Of a stretch of DNA of 38,049 nt, positions 1 through 7,596 are shown one piece after another. The stretch lies in contig JAFLBT010000012.1 of the NCBI GenBank assembly GCA_017302935.1, positions 1-38,049 on the forward strand. Reading direction: 5' to 3'. Position numbers and translations under genes: made by a program. Each line of letters begins with the position of its first letter. The first letter of the stretch is position 1. The notes below the pieces were generated by a model. The model saw nothing but the letters and a program-made list of their open reading frames with translations, had not been told where the DNA came from and did not search any database. The DNA is from Flavobacteriales bacterium (GTDB lineage: Bacteria; Bacteroidota; Bacteroidia; Flavobacteriales; Flavobacteriaceae).

Positions 1-377
1 GTGAAAAGTCCGGCATTTACGTCTTCCAGTCGGTCTGCTTTATCTTTAAAAGAATGAGCCAATGTTAAACGTTGATAGGGAAAAAAGCAACTTAAATACC
101 ATGATAATTCTGCAGTTTGAGGCACATCACTCTGACGGTAAAAAATTACTTTGCTGATGTCTAAACCACATGCCAACCAGGTTGCCGCCACACTATAAGT
201 GTTTTGTCGTAATGAAGCACCATCTTTTATTTGCGTAATAGAATGTAAATCGGCAATAAATAAAAAAGAGGTGTTTTCAGGTTGATTCGCCATTTCAATC
301 GCCGGCAAAATCGCTCCTAATAAATTACCTAAATGCGGTGTTCCTGTTGCTTGAATTCCTGTAAGTATTCTTGACAT
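1..377 (-). CDS. trpS: Tryptophan--tRNA ligase, N-terminal part (cut by window edge)
   Basis: Reading leftwards from an ATG at 375-377 gives an open frame to base 1 that begins MSRILTGIQATGTPHLGN. This is the N-terminus of class I tryptophanyl-tRNA synthetase: the TGTPHLGN segment is the HIGH-type ATP-binding motif in the T-x-x-x-H-x-G-N form usual for this enzyme. It is followed by FLFIADLHSIT and a YRQSDVPQ-type segment that fit the Rossmann fold. The enzyme charges tRNA-Trp in the cytoplasm. Only about 125 of some 320 residues are present; the KMSKS loop and anticodon-binding domain lie outside the window. A weak -7-like GAAATTTG lies upstream on this strand, but no confident promoter is assigned. 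The neighbour plsC is divergent. Confidence 0.93.
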   Translation of the reverse strand, partial: MSRILTGIQATGTPHLGNLLGAILPAIEMANQPENTSFLFIADLHSITQIKDGASLRQNTYSVAATWLACGLDISKVIFYRQSDVPQTAELSWYLSCFFPYQRLTLAHSFKDKADRLEDVNAGLF

Positions 378-479
378 ATTCTGTTGGTTTAGAAAAGTAC
401 AAATTTCGTAAAGTTTTTTGTAAAAAAGCCAATAAATTGAAGGGTTATATATTTACGCACTATTTTACCAAAATTCGCA

Positions 480-511
480 TTGAAGAATACCAAATGGTTT
501 TAGTACATTTG
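480..511 (+). promoter_or_regulatory. Bacteroidota-type promoter of the acyltransferase gene, probably leaderless
   Basis: TTG at 480-482, a 21-base spacer and TACATTTG at 504-511 match the Bacteroidota housekeeping promoter (TTG ... TAnnTTTG). The -7 box ends only 5 bases before the ATG at 517, so transcription should start at or next to the start codon, giving a leaderless or near-leaderless mRNA. The TSS position is inferred. Confidence 0.6.
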
Positions 512-516
512 GCTCT

Positions 517-1272
517 ATGAAATTGTTGAAAATTGTTTTTTGGATCCTTTGGAGAGTATGGTTTTATGTGCTCATAGGACTTTTAATTGTGATTATGCTT
601 CCATTGCTAATTGTTTCTATTTTAAAAGAAACATGGTATCCTTTCTTTTTTAAATTGGCTCAGATTTGGGCAAAAGGAATTTTATTCGGCATGGGTTTTT
701 ATACAAAAGTAAAAAGTGAACAACCATTCAAAAAAGGAGAAAGCTATATGTTAGTAGCTAATCATACTTCGATGACCGATATTATGTTGATGTTGATTAT
801 TGCAAAAAATCCTTTTGTATTTGTTGGAAAAAAAGAGCTTTCAAAAATTCCGCTTTTTGGATTTTTCTATAAACGAACGTGTATTTTAGTGGATAGAGAT
901 AGTCCGAAAAGTAGAATGGCAGTATATGAAAGAGCTCAAAAAAGACTTCATCAAGGCTTAAGCATTTGTATTTTTCCGGAAGGGCTTGTGCCGGAAGACG
1001 AATCGGTAGTTTTAGCTGAATTCAAAGACGGTGCGTTTCGACTAGCAATTGAACACCAAATTCCGATAGTTCCTATGACATTTTATGACAATAAGAAAAG
1101 ATTATCGTATACGTTTTTTAGTGGAAGTCCCGGAATAATGCGAGCAAAAGTGCATGAATTTATTCCCACCGCAGGATTCACGGTAGACGATAAAAAAGCC
1201 ATTCGCGATAAAGTGTGGGAGGTGATTCACACCGAATTAATTAAAGATAATCAATCCACTTCAAAAAATTAG
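517..1272 (+). CDS. plsC: 1-acyl-sn-glycerol-3-phosphate acyltransferase (PlsC/LPLAT family)
   Basis: 251 residues, the usual PlsC length. It transfers an acyl chain to lysophosphatidic acid (or a related lysolipid) to make phosphatidic acid at the inner membrane. A hydrophobic N-terminal segment (about residues 7-36) anchors it. The catalytic H-x4-D motif is NHTSMTD (H83, D88). Block II lies at GKKELSKIPLFGFFYKR, block III is FPEG at 153-156, and block IV is IPIVPMTF. Its ATG at 517 follows a consensus promoter at 480-511. Its stop overlaps the convergent amt gene by 4 bases. The family call is firm; the exact acyl acceptor (LPA or an ornithine/aminolipid precursor) cannot be told from sequence. 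Confidence 0.9.
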   Translation: MKLLKIVFWILWRVWFYVLIGLLIVIMLPLLIVSILKETWYPFFFKLAQIWAKGILFGMGFYTKVKSEQPFKKGESYMLVANHTSMTDIMLMLIIAKNPFVFVGKKELSKIPLFGFFYKRTCILVDRDSPKSRMAVYERAQKRLHQGLSICIFPEGLVPEDESVVLAEFKDGAFRLAIEHQIPIVPMTFYDNKKRLSYTFFSGSPGIMRAKVHEFIPTAGFTVDDKKAIRDKVWEVIHTELIKDNQSTSKN

Positions 1273-2603
1273 AAACGTTCATCGTGTTGGGATACATCCA
1301 AACCAACTTGTTCTGATTCTTCGGAAACCCTCAGCGGTATGATACTATTGGTTACTTTGTAAAGTAGTAATGAACCAAAAAACGTGAAAGCCGCAACAAG
1401 AAATAAGGCAATCATGTGATGACCAAATACATTCCATCCGCCATGAAGTAAACTGGCGTTTTCACCTTGTGCAAAAATAGCGGTCAAAATCATTCCCATA
1501 ATTCCGCCAACACCGTGACAAGCGAAGACATCCAGAGTATCATCAATGGCTTTTAGTTTTTTCCAGTACAGCATTTTATTGGATACGATTGAGGCAATGA
1601 AACCGAAAAATATACTTTGAGGAATAGAAACAAAACCAGCTGCCGGAGTGATGGCAACCAATCCAACAACTGCTCCAATACAAGCCCCAAGTGCTGATAC
1701 CTTTCTTCCGTGAAGGCGATCAAAAAATATCCAAGTTAGCATGGCTGATGCAGAAGCTACAGTAGTTGTAGCAAATGCCATTGCAGCGGTAGCATTAGCG
1801 GCTAAAGCAGAACCGGCATTAAAACCAAACCAACCAAACCAAAGCATTCCGGTGCCTAACAACACAAATGGGATATTGGTTGGAATATGTTCGCTGTTTT
1901 TTCTTTTTCCAAGCACTAAAACACCGGCCAAGGCAGCAAATCCCGCACTCATGTGTACAACCGTTCCTCCTGCAAAATCTTTAACGCCAAAATAACTTCC
2001 TAATAAACCATTTGGATGCCAAACCATGTGACATAAAGGGGTGTATATAAACAAGGTAAAAAGACAAATAAAAAGTAAATAGGAAATAAACCGAACCCGC
2101 TCTGCAAAAGAGCCCGTAATTATTGCAGGAGTAATCACGGCAAATTTCATTTGAAAAAGGGCAAACAACACAAAAGGTATTGAGGACGCCATCTTAGCAT
2201 GAGGTAAAACCGATACTTGATCAAAAAAAGCAAATTGAAAAGGATTTCCAATTAAGCCATAATAGTTTCCATTGATAGTTATTCCGACTGAATCACCAAA
2301 AGCTAAGCTAAACCCAATTGTAACCCAAAGTAATGAAACGACACCTAAACAAATAAAACTTTGCAACATGGTTGAAATCACATTTTTCTTTCCCACCATA
2401 CCGCCATAAAAGAAAGATAAACCCGGCGTCATAAGTAATACTAAACACGAAGAAGTTAATAACCATGCAACATCTGCTGTTTCAATATCTTCTTCTGTCC
2501 CAAAATTAGAGAGGTTTAGGGGTTCAGAAGGCCAAATGAGTCCCAAAACTGCTACAAAGGCTATCAAAACAAAGGAAACAATCCATCTTTTTTCAATTTT
2601 CAT
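1269..2603 (-). CDS. amt: Ammonium transporter, Amt/MEP/Rh family
   Basis: 444 residues with about eleven hydrophobic segments, as in AmtB. It conducts ammonium/ammonia across the inner membrane. Visible signatures are TPGLSFFYGGMV in the first helix, the first pore histidine in AGGTVVHMSAG (about residue 217) and the second in the DDTLDVFACHGVGG segment (about residue 362), the two histidines that line the Amt pore. Residues 8-40 form an additional hydrophobic stretch plus short extracytoplasmic segment, consistent with a cleaved or extra N-terminal helix. No glnK/glnB lies beside it here, unlike the frequent glnK-amtB pairing. Two terminator-like hairpins upstream insulate it from the TonB-receptor operon. 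It overlaps plsC tail to tail by 4 bases. Confidence 0.95.
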   Translation of the reverse strand: MKIEKRWIVSFVLIAFVAVLGLIWPSEPLNLSNFGTEEDIETADVAWLLTSSCLVLLMTPGLSFFYGGMVGKKNVISTMLQSFICLGVVSLLWVTIGFSLAFGDSVGITINGNYYGLIGNPFQFAFFDQVSVLPHAKMASSIPFVLFALFQMKFAVITPAIITGSFAERVRFISYLLFICLFTLFIYTPLCHMVWHPNGLLGSYFGVKDFAGGTVVHMSAGFAALAGVLVLGKRKNSEHIPTNIPFVLLGTGMLWFGWFGFNAGSALAANATAAMAFATTTVASASAMLTWIFFDRLHGRKVSALGACIGAVVGLVAITPAAGFVSIPQSIFFGFIASIVSNKMLYWKKLKAIDDTLDVFACHGVGGIMGMILTAIFAQGENASLLHGGWNVFGHHMIALFLVAAFTFFGSLLLYKVTNSIIPLRVSEESEQVGLDVSQHDERF

Positions 2604-2661
2604 ATCTAATACCCGTTAAAATTTAGGGTATAAAAATATAAAAATTATTTAAAAACAAAAA

Positions 2662-2684
2662 CAACCCTATAAATATATGGGTTG
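2662..2684 (-). terminator. Intrinsic terminator-like hairpin (second of two in tandem)
   Basis: Read on the minus strand, a 6-bp stem (CAACCC/GGGTTG) with an 11-base AT loop is followed directly by a T-rich tract (TTTTTGTTTTT). It lies 37 bases after the hairpin at 2703-2725 and before the amt start, so it can back up termination of the TonB-receptor operon or act in the amt leader. Confidence 0.5.
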
Positions 2685-2702
2685 AAAATATATATAAATA
2701 AT

Positions 2703-2725
2703 AAAAGGAGGCATTGCCCCCTTTT
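2703..2725 (-). terminator. Intrinsic terminator of the TonB-receptor operon
   Basis: A 10-bp stem with one G-T wobble (2703-2712 with 2716-2725, 3-base loop) lies 22 bases after the stop of the lipocalin-like gene. On the minus strand it ends in a TTTTATT tract. Confidence 0.65.
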
Positions 2726-2747
2726 ATTTAATAAAAAAACAAAAACA

Positions 2748-3194
2748 TTAAAGTTCTTTTTCCAGTTTCATAAAAATAAGCTCACCGGTTTCGGTATCGG
2801 TGAAACTTATAGTTACTATTTCGTATGTAAGAGAAATAATTGTTAAAGGTAGCGTTATTGTTTCTCCATTAACACTTCTTGATAATATTAAAGTGTTATT
2901 TTCTAATACATAGGTGCCATTTGTTTGACTATTTTGGCATACAGAATTTTCAGATTCAAATGAATTTTCTTGAAAAGTGAAATCATTTGATAAAATGAGA
3001 TTATCTTTTTCTTCACAAAAAGGGTCATTAACAAATTCATTGTAAACCACAACATTTTGTTGGTTGATTGCACCAATCTCTTTTACTATCCATTTACCGG
3101 ATAAATAATCTGGCTGAGTGTATGTTACTCCATCGTCTGACTCACATGAAAGGAGAACAGCAAATGTTAAAAAAACGAAAAGAATTTTTCTCAT
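2748..3194 (-). CDS. Small lipocalin-like lipoprotein, function unknown
   Basis: 148 residues. A short hydrophobic signal ends in LLSC with Cys17 as the lipid-modified residue, followed by acidic ESDD, the type of sequence linked to surface export of lipoproteins in Bacteroidota. The remainder is all-beta in character: a GKW motif near residue 33 opens it as in lipocalin-like domains, and later segments (TNGTYVLENNTLILSR, YEIVTISFTD) alternate like barrel strands. Last gene of the TonB-receptor operon, 2 bases after the DUF5689 gene, so it is probably translated with it and serves the same uptake system. The lipocalin-like call rests on pattern only. Confidence 0.6.
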   Translation of the reverse strand: MRKILFVFLTFAVLLSCESDDGVTYTQPDYLSGKWIVKEIGAINQQNVVVYNEFVNDPFCEEKDNLILSNDFTFQENSFESENSVCQNSQTNGTYVLENNTLILSRSVNGETITLPLTIISLTYEIVTISFTDTETGELIFMKLEKEL

Positions 3195-3196
3195 AA

Positions 3197-4570
3197 TTAT
3201 TGTCCTAAAAATTCAACGTTATCAATTTGGTAGGTTGTAGTAACAACATTTCCTGTAGTAGACCCTTGATATCTGAATGAAATATAAACATTTTCACTAT
3301 TTATGGATGATAAGTTTGTTACCATTGTATAAAAATTAGTAGCATAACTATTATCTGTAATAGAAGCAATATTTGTTGGTAATTCAGTCCATGTTGCTGC
3401 GTTAATTGCAGCTGCGGTACCAGAACCTGAATAATCAGTGGAATACCAAACGCTCAAAGCTACACCGTTATAAAAACCTACTTTCATACCAAATCGCAAG
3501 TATTTTTCTGAGAAAGTACTTAAATTCACAGGAGCAGTAATTAACCTTGAGTCTACGTTAGATTCTCCAGTTCCGAAAGCTGACATTTGTGCATATTTAT
3601 TATTGTTAAAAGAGCGAGCTTCCCATCTCTCTGTGCCATTTAGTGAAACATTTGACCAACCCGGTAAACTCACAAATATATTATTTCCTGTTGAAGGTAA
3701 ACTTTCAAAGTTTTCGGTTAAGAAAGGAACAAAAGGAACTAATCTAGTTTCATTTTCTAATTTTATATCGCTCTCAAAACGTGCTACAAATTGATAGGTA
3801 TCACCAAATTTAGTTAAAACTCCTCTAACTTTTCCACTTCCATCTTTTACTGCTTTGCCAGCAAAACTAGCAAAACTACTTGTTCTGAAAACTACTTTGT
3901 TACCTAAACGATCTTCTAATGTATGATTTGTTGCTCCACCAACTGTATTTGAAGCTCCTTCAACATAATATGTTTTATCAAGGGCATCAGAGGTAAATTG
4001 AACATTATCTAATTCTACTAATTTATTAATATTATTATCATTTAATAATTCTAAGATGGTTAAATTCTGAACCAATTCTTCTTCACTAACAACAGTACAT
4101 GATTTAATAATTGAAGCTTGAACTTGAGGGCGAGATAATCTTCCTACACCAGGAATGCCAGAGGTATTTAAAAAAATTCCACCGATTCTCATTCCACCGT
4201 TTGAAACATCAGTGTATAAATTTTTCATTTTAATGAATACTTTTCTACCTGGTTCATAAGTAGCAAAGGTACTTTCTACATCAACCGGTACGCTGAATGC
4301 TTTAGTACCATCTAATGTTTGCATTGAAATAGATTTAAAAAAGTTTCCTTGTCTATCACTTGAAACCACATATGCTTCAATTACATCATCTGCAGTATAT
4401 TGACTTATTGTTGTTGAAGCTGGAATTTCAGAAACCTCCTTTGTTTTTGATAATGTAGATTCAACACAACCAAAAGTTGGAGTGCTGTAGTCGTCATCAT
4501 TCACGCAACTGGTTGTTAAACCTGAAGCAATAGCTAAAATAAATATTGATTTTAAAAAAGTTGTTTTCAT
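3197..4570 (-). CDS. DUF5689 and choice-of-anchor J domain lipoprotein
   Basis: 457 residues. The signal peptide ends in TTSC (Cys22) followed by VNDDD, so it is a lipoprotein likely exposed at the cell surface. Residues about 45-270 match the DUF5689 pattern I know from Flavobacteriia: VIEAYVVSSDRQGNFFKS, then a PGRKVFIKMKNLY segment, an OB-fold-like arrangement. Residues about 285-457 resemble a choice-of-anchor J beta-sandwich (NFESLPSTGN, GWSNVSLNGTERWEARSF, a segment ending YQIDNVEFLG). It lies 19 bases after the TonB-dependent receptor, a recurrent pairing in this phylum, so it is probably the surface ligand-binding partner of that receptor. Substrate not shown by the sequence. Confidence 0.75.
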   Translation of the reverse strand: MKTTFLKSIFILAIASGLTTSCVNDDDYSTPTFGCVESTLSKTKEVSEIPASTTISQYTADDVIEAYVVSSDRQGNFFKSISMQTLDGTKAFSVPVDVESTFATYEPGRKVFIKMKNLYTDVSNGGMRIGGIFLNTSGIPGVGRLSRPQVQASIIKSCTVVSEEELVQNLTILELLNDNNINKLVELDNVQFTSDALDKTYYVEGASNTVGGATNHTLEDRLGNKVVFRTSSFASFAGKAVKDGSGKVRGVLTKFGDTYQFVARFESDIKLENETRLVPFVPFLTENFESLPSTGNNIFVSLPGWSNVSLNGTERWEARSFNNNKYAQMSAFGTGESNVDSRLITAPVNLSTFSEKYLRFGMKVGFYNGVALSVWYSTDYSGSGTAAAINAATWTELPTNIASITDNSYATNFYTMVTNLSSINSENVYISFRYQGSTTGNVVTTTYQIDNVEFLGQ

Positions 4571-4589
4571 AATATGCTGATTTTTTTTA

Positions 4590-7460
4590 TTAAAAGTTAT
4601 AATAGAAGTTTACAAAATAGGTTCTTCCAAAACCGTAAAAATAACGTGGTGCAAAAACAGGAGTTCCACTGGAAACATCTTGATTTAACTCTCTGAAATT
4701 AGCGTTTCTTGCTTGTTCAAATCCACCAGTTTTGTAAACTACATCAAAAACATTGTTAATGGACGCGAAGAAACCAACTGTACTTCTTGTTTCTCGGCTC
4801 ACTCTCCATGATTTTCCACCAACTAAATTTACTAAAGTAAAGTTATCAAATTTTTCTTGTTTTAATAACTCTCTTGCTCTTTCTTCTGTTGCCTCAGGAA
4901 AACTCAATCCGCCTATACTTGCTGGATCTCTAAAGAAACTGTTTGTTCTTAATAATGATGAAATATCTAAGTAGTTATCTGCTAAATGATTTACATTTGC
5001 TCCGATCCACCAAAACTTAGGATCTCTGTACTCTAATCCTAATGAATACGCTTGCTGAGGCATTCCTGGTTGTCTATAGTCTTTAATTGACGCTTCTCCT
5101 AAGTTCACTAAAGTAGGTCTATTTAATGCTGCATTATTATCGTTATTCAAAAAAACACGTGGATTATTTGCATAAGTGTATTGTCCGTAAGCAGCATTAG
5201 CAGTTGCTTTAATAGTTGAAGTAATTTGATATTCAATACCTAATTCAGCACCAATATTTAACTTATCTAATCCTTGAACAATTTCTGCAACGAAGGCATC
5301 ACCACCATCTTCGTCTAAATCTTCAAATGCCCCCTCAGCAAAAAAGAAAGATGTTTCAGTAGCATTTTGTATTTTAGAATAATAACCTGTTATTCTTGCT
5401 TTAAACCTAGGAGCTCGTATAATATAACTAGCGTCAAAAGAGGAAACTAATTCGCTTTCTAGAGAAGGAATAATAAAGTTATTTAACCTCGCATTTGGAA
5501 ATGCGTTTCTCAAAGAAGGTGCTTTGCTCATATATAAACCATTGAAGTTTAAAAAATGTCTTCCTGTTATTTTATAAGTTAATCCACCTTTAAATCCGAA
5601 ATTATCAAAAATTAATTTTTCGCTTTTTCCAAACGATGATGTTGGATAAATTCCATTTCTGTATAATCCCTCTCTTTGGTAACTTGAGCGAGTATAGGAT
5701 TGAGCAATATAAAAATCAACTTTTTTGTAAGTAAATTTAAATTGTGTAAAAGCATCAATGTTATTTGCAAACAAATTGTAGTTATAACCAAATCGATCAC
5801 CAACTTTAACCTCTCTGTTTTCGTTGTTCAAATCAGTTTGTTGTGCTTGTCCGGTTTGAAAATTGTCTATGTCACTATAAAATTCTCCACCAAGCAAATC
5901 GGTTAAATATTGAAAATTTGCTGAATTTAATCTTCTAAAGGTAAAACCTCCGTTCATTATTACATTATCAGCCAACTGAGTATTAAAAATCGAATTTGCA
6001 GTTAATAATTTATCTTCTGTTCTGTCTTCATATAATACATACTTACTTTGAGATGCAATTCTAATTTCATTTCCATTAGCGTCATATCCACCAAATTCTG
6101 TATTAGCTCGATACATTTTATCCCAATCAATTTGACGAGTAGATAAAAATTTTGCATTTAGTGCCCCAATCAAATCAGGAGCTAAAACTCCCCCTAAGCC
6201 TCCAGGTTGATAAACTGAACTTGGAATATTACCTTGATTGGTTTCATAAAGCGATGTGAAATAACTTGGTAAATTTCTATAGTAAGTTGGATCAGGATTT
6301 TCAGCATTTTGAAAATCAATTCTTGAGTTCCCAATATGTCCAAACTGATAGGAAATATTTGTTGTTATGTTTGTTTTTGAAGAAGGTTTCCAAAAATGGC
6401 TTAACATAAAAATAGGTTCTTCTACATCTCTGTCCCTAGAATTTCTTTTCTTACCATCTTGCCATCCCCAAAAAGAATTATATTTTATTCCAGCAATACT
6501 AGTGATTTCATCTGTATTTGACGAATTTCTTCCTCTACTGTTTTGAGCATAAATTGAGGTGAAATTTATACTATGACTGTCATTAATTCTTTTTTCAACA
6601 CTTGCGAATACAGAATTTGCACCATAATCTGTTCCTTCAAAGTAGCCTTCCTCTGCCCATCTTCTACCGGCAGAAATAACATAAGCCCATCCATTTTTAT
6701 CCATTCCTGAGGCGTGTGTACCCATAACTCTCCATGAATAGTTTGTATTGGTACTTGCAAATGAAACTCTTGAACCTTTTCTAAATAATGAAGCTCGAGT
6801 ATTTATTTCTTGTGTACCTAAAGCACCTCCAAAAGTATAATCTGAAGGGGCAGAACCCATAGTAAATTCTTGGTTTCTTGTTGCATCATTTAAACCACCC
6901 CAATTTCCCCATTGAGGTCTTCCGTCAATAATTTTATTCATTACAACACCATTTATCATGGTTACACCATACTCATTATCAAGACCTCTGATTCTAAAAC
7001 GAGCTTGCCCCCAATTAAAAGCTGCTGCTTGTTGAAAAGGATCTCGAGTAGCCTGAAGAAGTCCTGCGGTATTTTCAGAACCTGTGCCATCATCTCCTAA
7101 GTCATTTTCTGTGATGGTAATTAAACTCAATTGTTGTTCTAAAGTCACATCTTCCTCTAAAAGAATTGTGCCTAAATCAACAGCTGAGTTTGAAACTAAA
7201 TCAATTGATAAAAGCTGTGCTGAATAGCTATCACTTTTCAATTGCACTAGTACAGTAGCTATTGGAACATTTTCTAAAACAAAAGCACCTTCAGAATTAG
7301 TAAGACTCATCAGTGTTGAGTTTTGAACTGTAACAACCACATTTTGTAATGGTTTTGATGTTTTGGAATCTAAAACAACACCCTTGATAGAACCGTTATT
7401 TTGTGCTAATCCAAAAAACACTTGCATTACAAGTAAAATACTAAAAACAAGTTTTTTCAT
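4590..7460 (-). CDS. TonB-dependent outer-membrane receptor with carboxypeptidase-like regulatory domain
   Basis: 956 residues. A signal peptide (residues 1-19, ending FGLAQ) is followed by a carboxypeptidase-regulatory-like domain (about 23-100: GSIKGVVLDSKTSKPLQNV). A plug domain follows (about 115-260, with FRIRGLDNEYGVTMINGV), then a 22-strand type barrel to the terminal FVNFYYNF with the expected terminal aromatic residue. Such receptors import large or scarce nutrients using the TonB/ExbBD proton-motive link. First gene of a three-gene operon with two lipoproteins, divergent from a secreted endonuclease/exonuclease/phosphatase enzyme. A -7 box at 7516-7523 and a hairpin at the inferred mRNA 5' end precede it. 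The substrate is unknown; nucleic acid or another phosphodiester is an inference from the neighbour. Confidence 0.9.
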   Translation of the reverse strand: MKKLVFSILLVMQVFFGLAQNNGSIKGVVLDSKTSKPLQNVVVTVQNSTLMSLTNSEGAFVLENVPIATVLVQLKSDSYSAQLLSIDLVSNSAVDLGTILLEEDVTLEQQLSLITITENDLGDDGTGSENTAGLLQATRDPFQQAAAFNWGQARFRIRGLDNEYGVTMINGVVMNKIIDGRPQWGNWGGLNDATRNQEFTMGSAPSDYTFGGALGTQEINTRASLFRKGSRVSFASTNTNYSWRVMGTHASGMDKNGWAYVISAGRRWAEEGYFEGTDYGANSVFASVEKRINDSHSINFTSIYAQNSRGRNSSNTDEITSIAGIKYNSFWGWQDGKKRNSRDRDVEEPIFMLSHFWKPSSKTNITTNISYQFGHIGNSRIDFQNAENPDPTYYRNLPSYFTSLYETNQGNIPSSVYQPGGLGGVLAPDLIGALNAKFLSTRQIDWDKMYRANTEFGGYDANGNEIRIASQSKYVLYEDRTEDKLLTANSIFNTQLADNVIMNGGFTFRRLNSANFQYLTDLLGGEFYSDIDNFQTGQAQQTDLNNENREVKVGDRFGYNYNLFANNIDAFTQFKFTYKKVDFYIAQSYTRSSYQREGLYRNGIYPTSSFGKSEKLIFDNFGFKGGLTYKITGRHFLNFNGLYMSKAPSLRNAFPNARLNNFIIPSLESELVSSFDASYIIRAPRFKARITGYYSKIQNATETSFFFAEGAFEDLDEDGGDAFVAEIVQGLDKLNIGAELGIEYQITSTIKATANAAYGQYTYANNPRVFLNNDNNAALNRPTLVNLGEASIKDYRQPGMPQQAYSLGLEYRDPKFWWIGANVNHLADNYLDISSLLRTNSFFRDPASIGGLSFPEATEERARELLKQEKFDNFTLVNLVGGKSWRVSRETRSTVGFFASINNVFDVVYKTGGFEQARNANFRELNQDVSSGTPVFAPRYFYGFGRTYFVNFYYNF

Positions 7461-7486
7461 AAATAAAGTTAAAATTAATTCTTTCT

Positions 7487-7510
7487 TGTTAAGTTAAAAA
7501 TTTCTTAACA
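7487..7510 (-). promoter_or_regulatory. 5'-terminal hairpin of the TonB-receptor mRNA
   Basis: TGTTAAG (7487-7493) and CTTAACA (7504-7510) form a 7-bp stem with a 10-base loop. It begins almost at the transcription start predicted from the -7 box at 7516-7523, so the mRNA would start with this stem-loop. A role in mRNA stability or translation is inference. Confidence 0.4.
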
Positions 7511-7515
7511 GCCTG

Positions 7516-7523
7516 CAAATGTA
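7516..7523 (-). promoter_or_regulatory. Promoter -7 box for the TonB-receptor operon
   Basis: CAAATGTA on the plus strand reads TACATTTG on the minus strand, an exact TAnnTTTG. Start of transcription is expected near 7511, giving a leader of about 50 bases. No good -33 TTG is present, so an activator or an extracytoplasmic-function sigma factor could be needed. Confidence 0.5.
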
Positions 7524-7543
7524 CATTATTTAATAATATTATT

Positions 7544-7551
7544 TACTTTTG
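7544..7551 (+). promoter_or_regulatory. Promoter -7 box for the secreted nuclease/phosphatase gene
   Basis: TACTTTTG matches TAnnTTTG exactly. It lies where the -33 region of the divergent promoter (box at 7516-7523) would be, and the reverse is also true, so the two polymerase sites overlap. Transcription start expected near 7556. Confidence 0.5.
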
Positions 7552-7555
7552 GTGC

Positions 7556-7574
7556 GAAGTTTGTATTAAACTTC
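7556..7574 (+). promoter_or_regulatory. 5'-terminal hairpin of the nuclease/phosphatase mRNA
   Basis: GAAGTTT (7556-7562) pairs perfectly with AAACTTC (7568-7574) across a 5-base loop, right at the predicted mRNA start. It mirrors the hairpin at 7487-7510 on the divergent transcript. Confidence 0.4.
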
Positions 7575-7596
7575 ATCGTAATTTAATATACAATTT

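Noticed and set aside
1741-1995. 84-codon plus-strand open frame inside amt
   Set aside because: Antisense shadow of a clear transporter gene; alanine/proline-rich translation without domain or start context.
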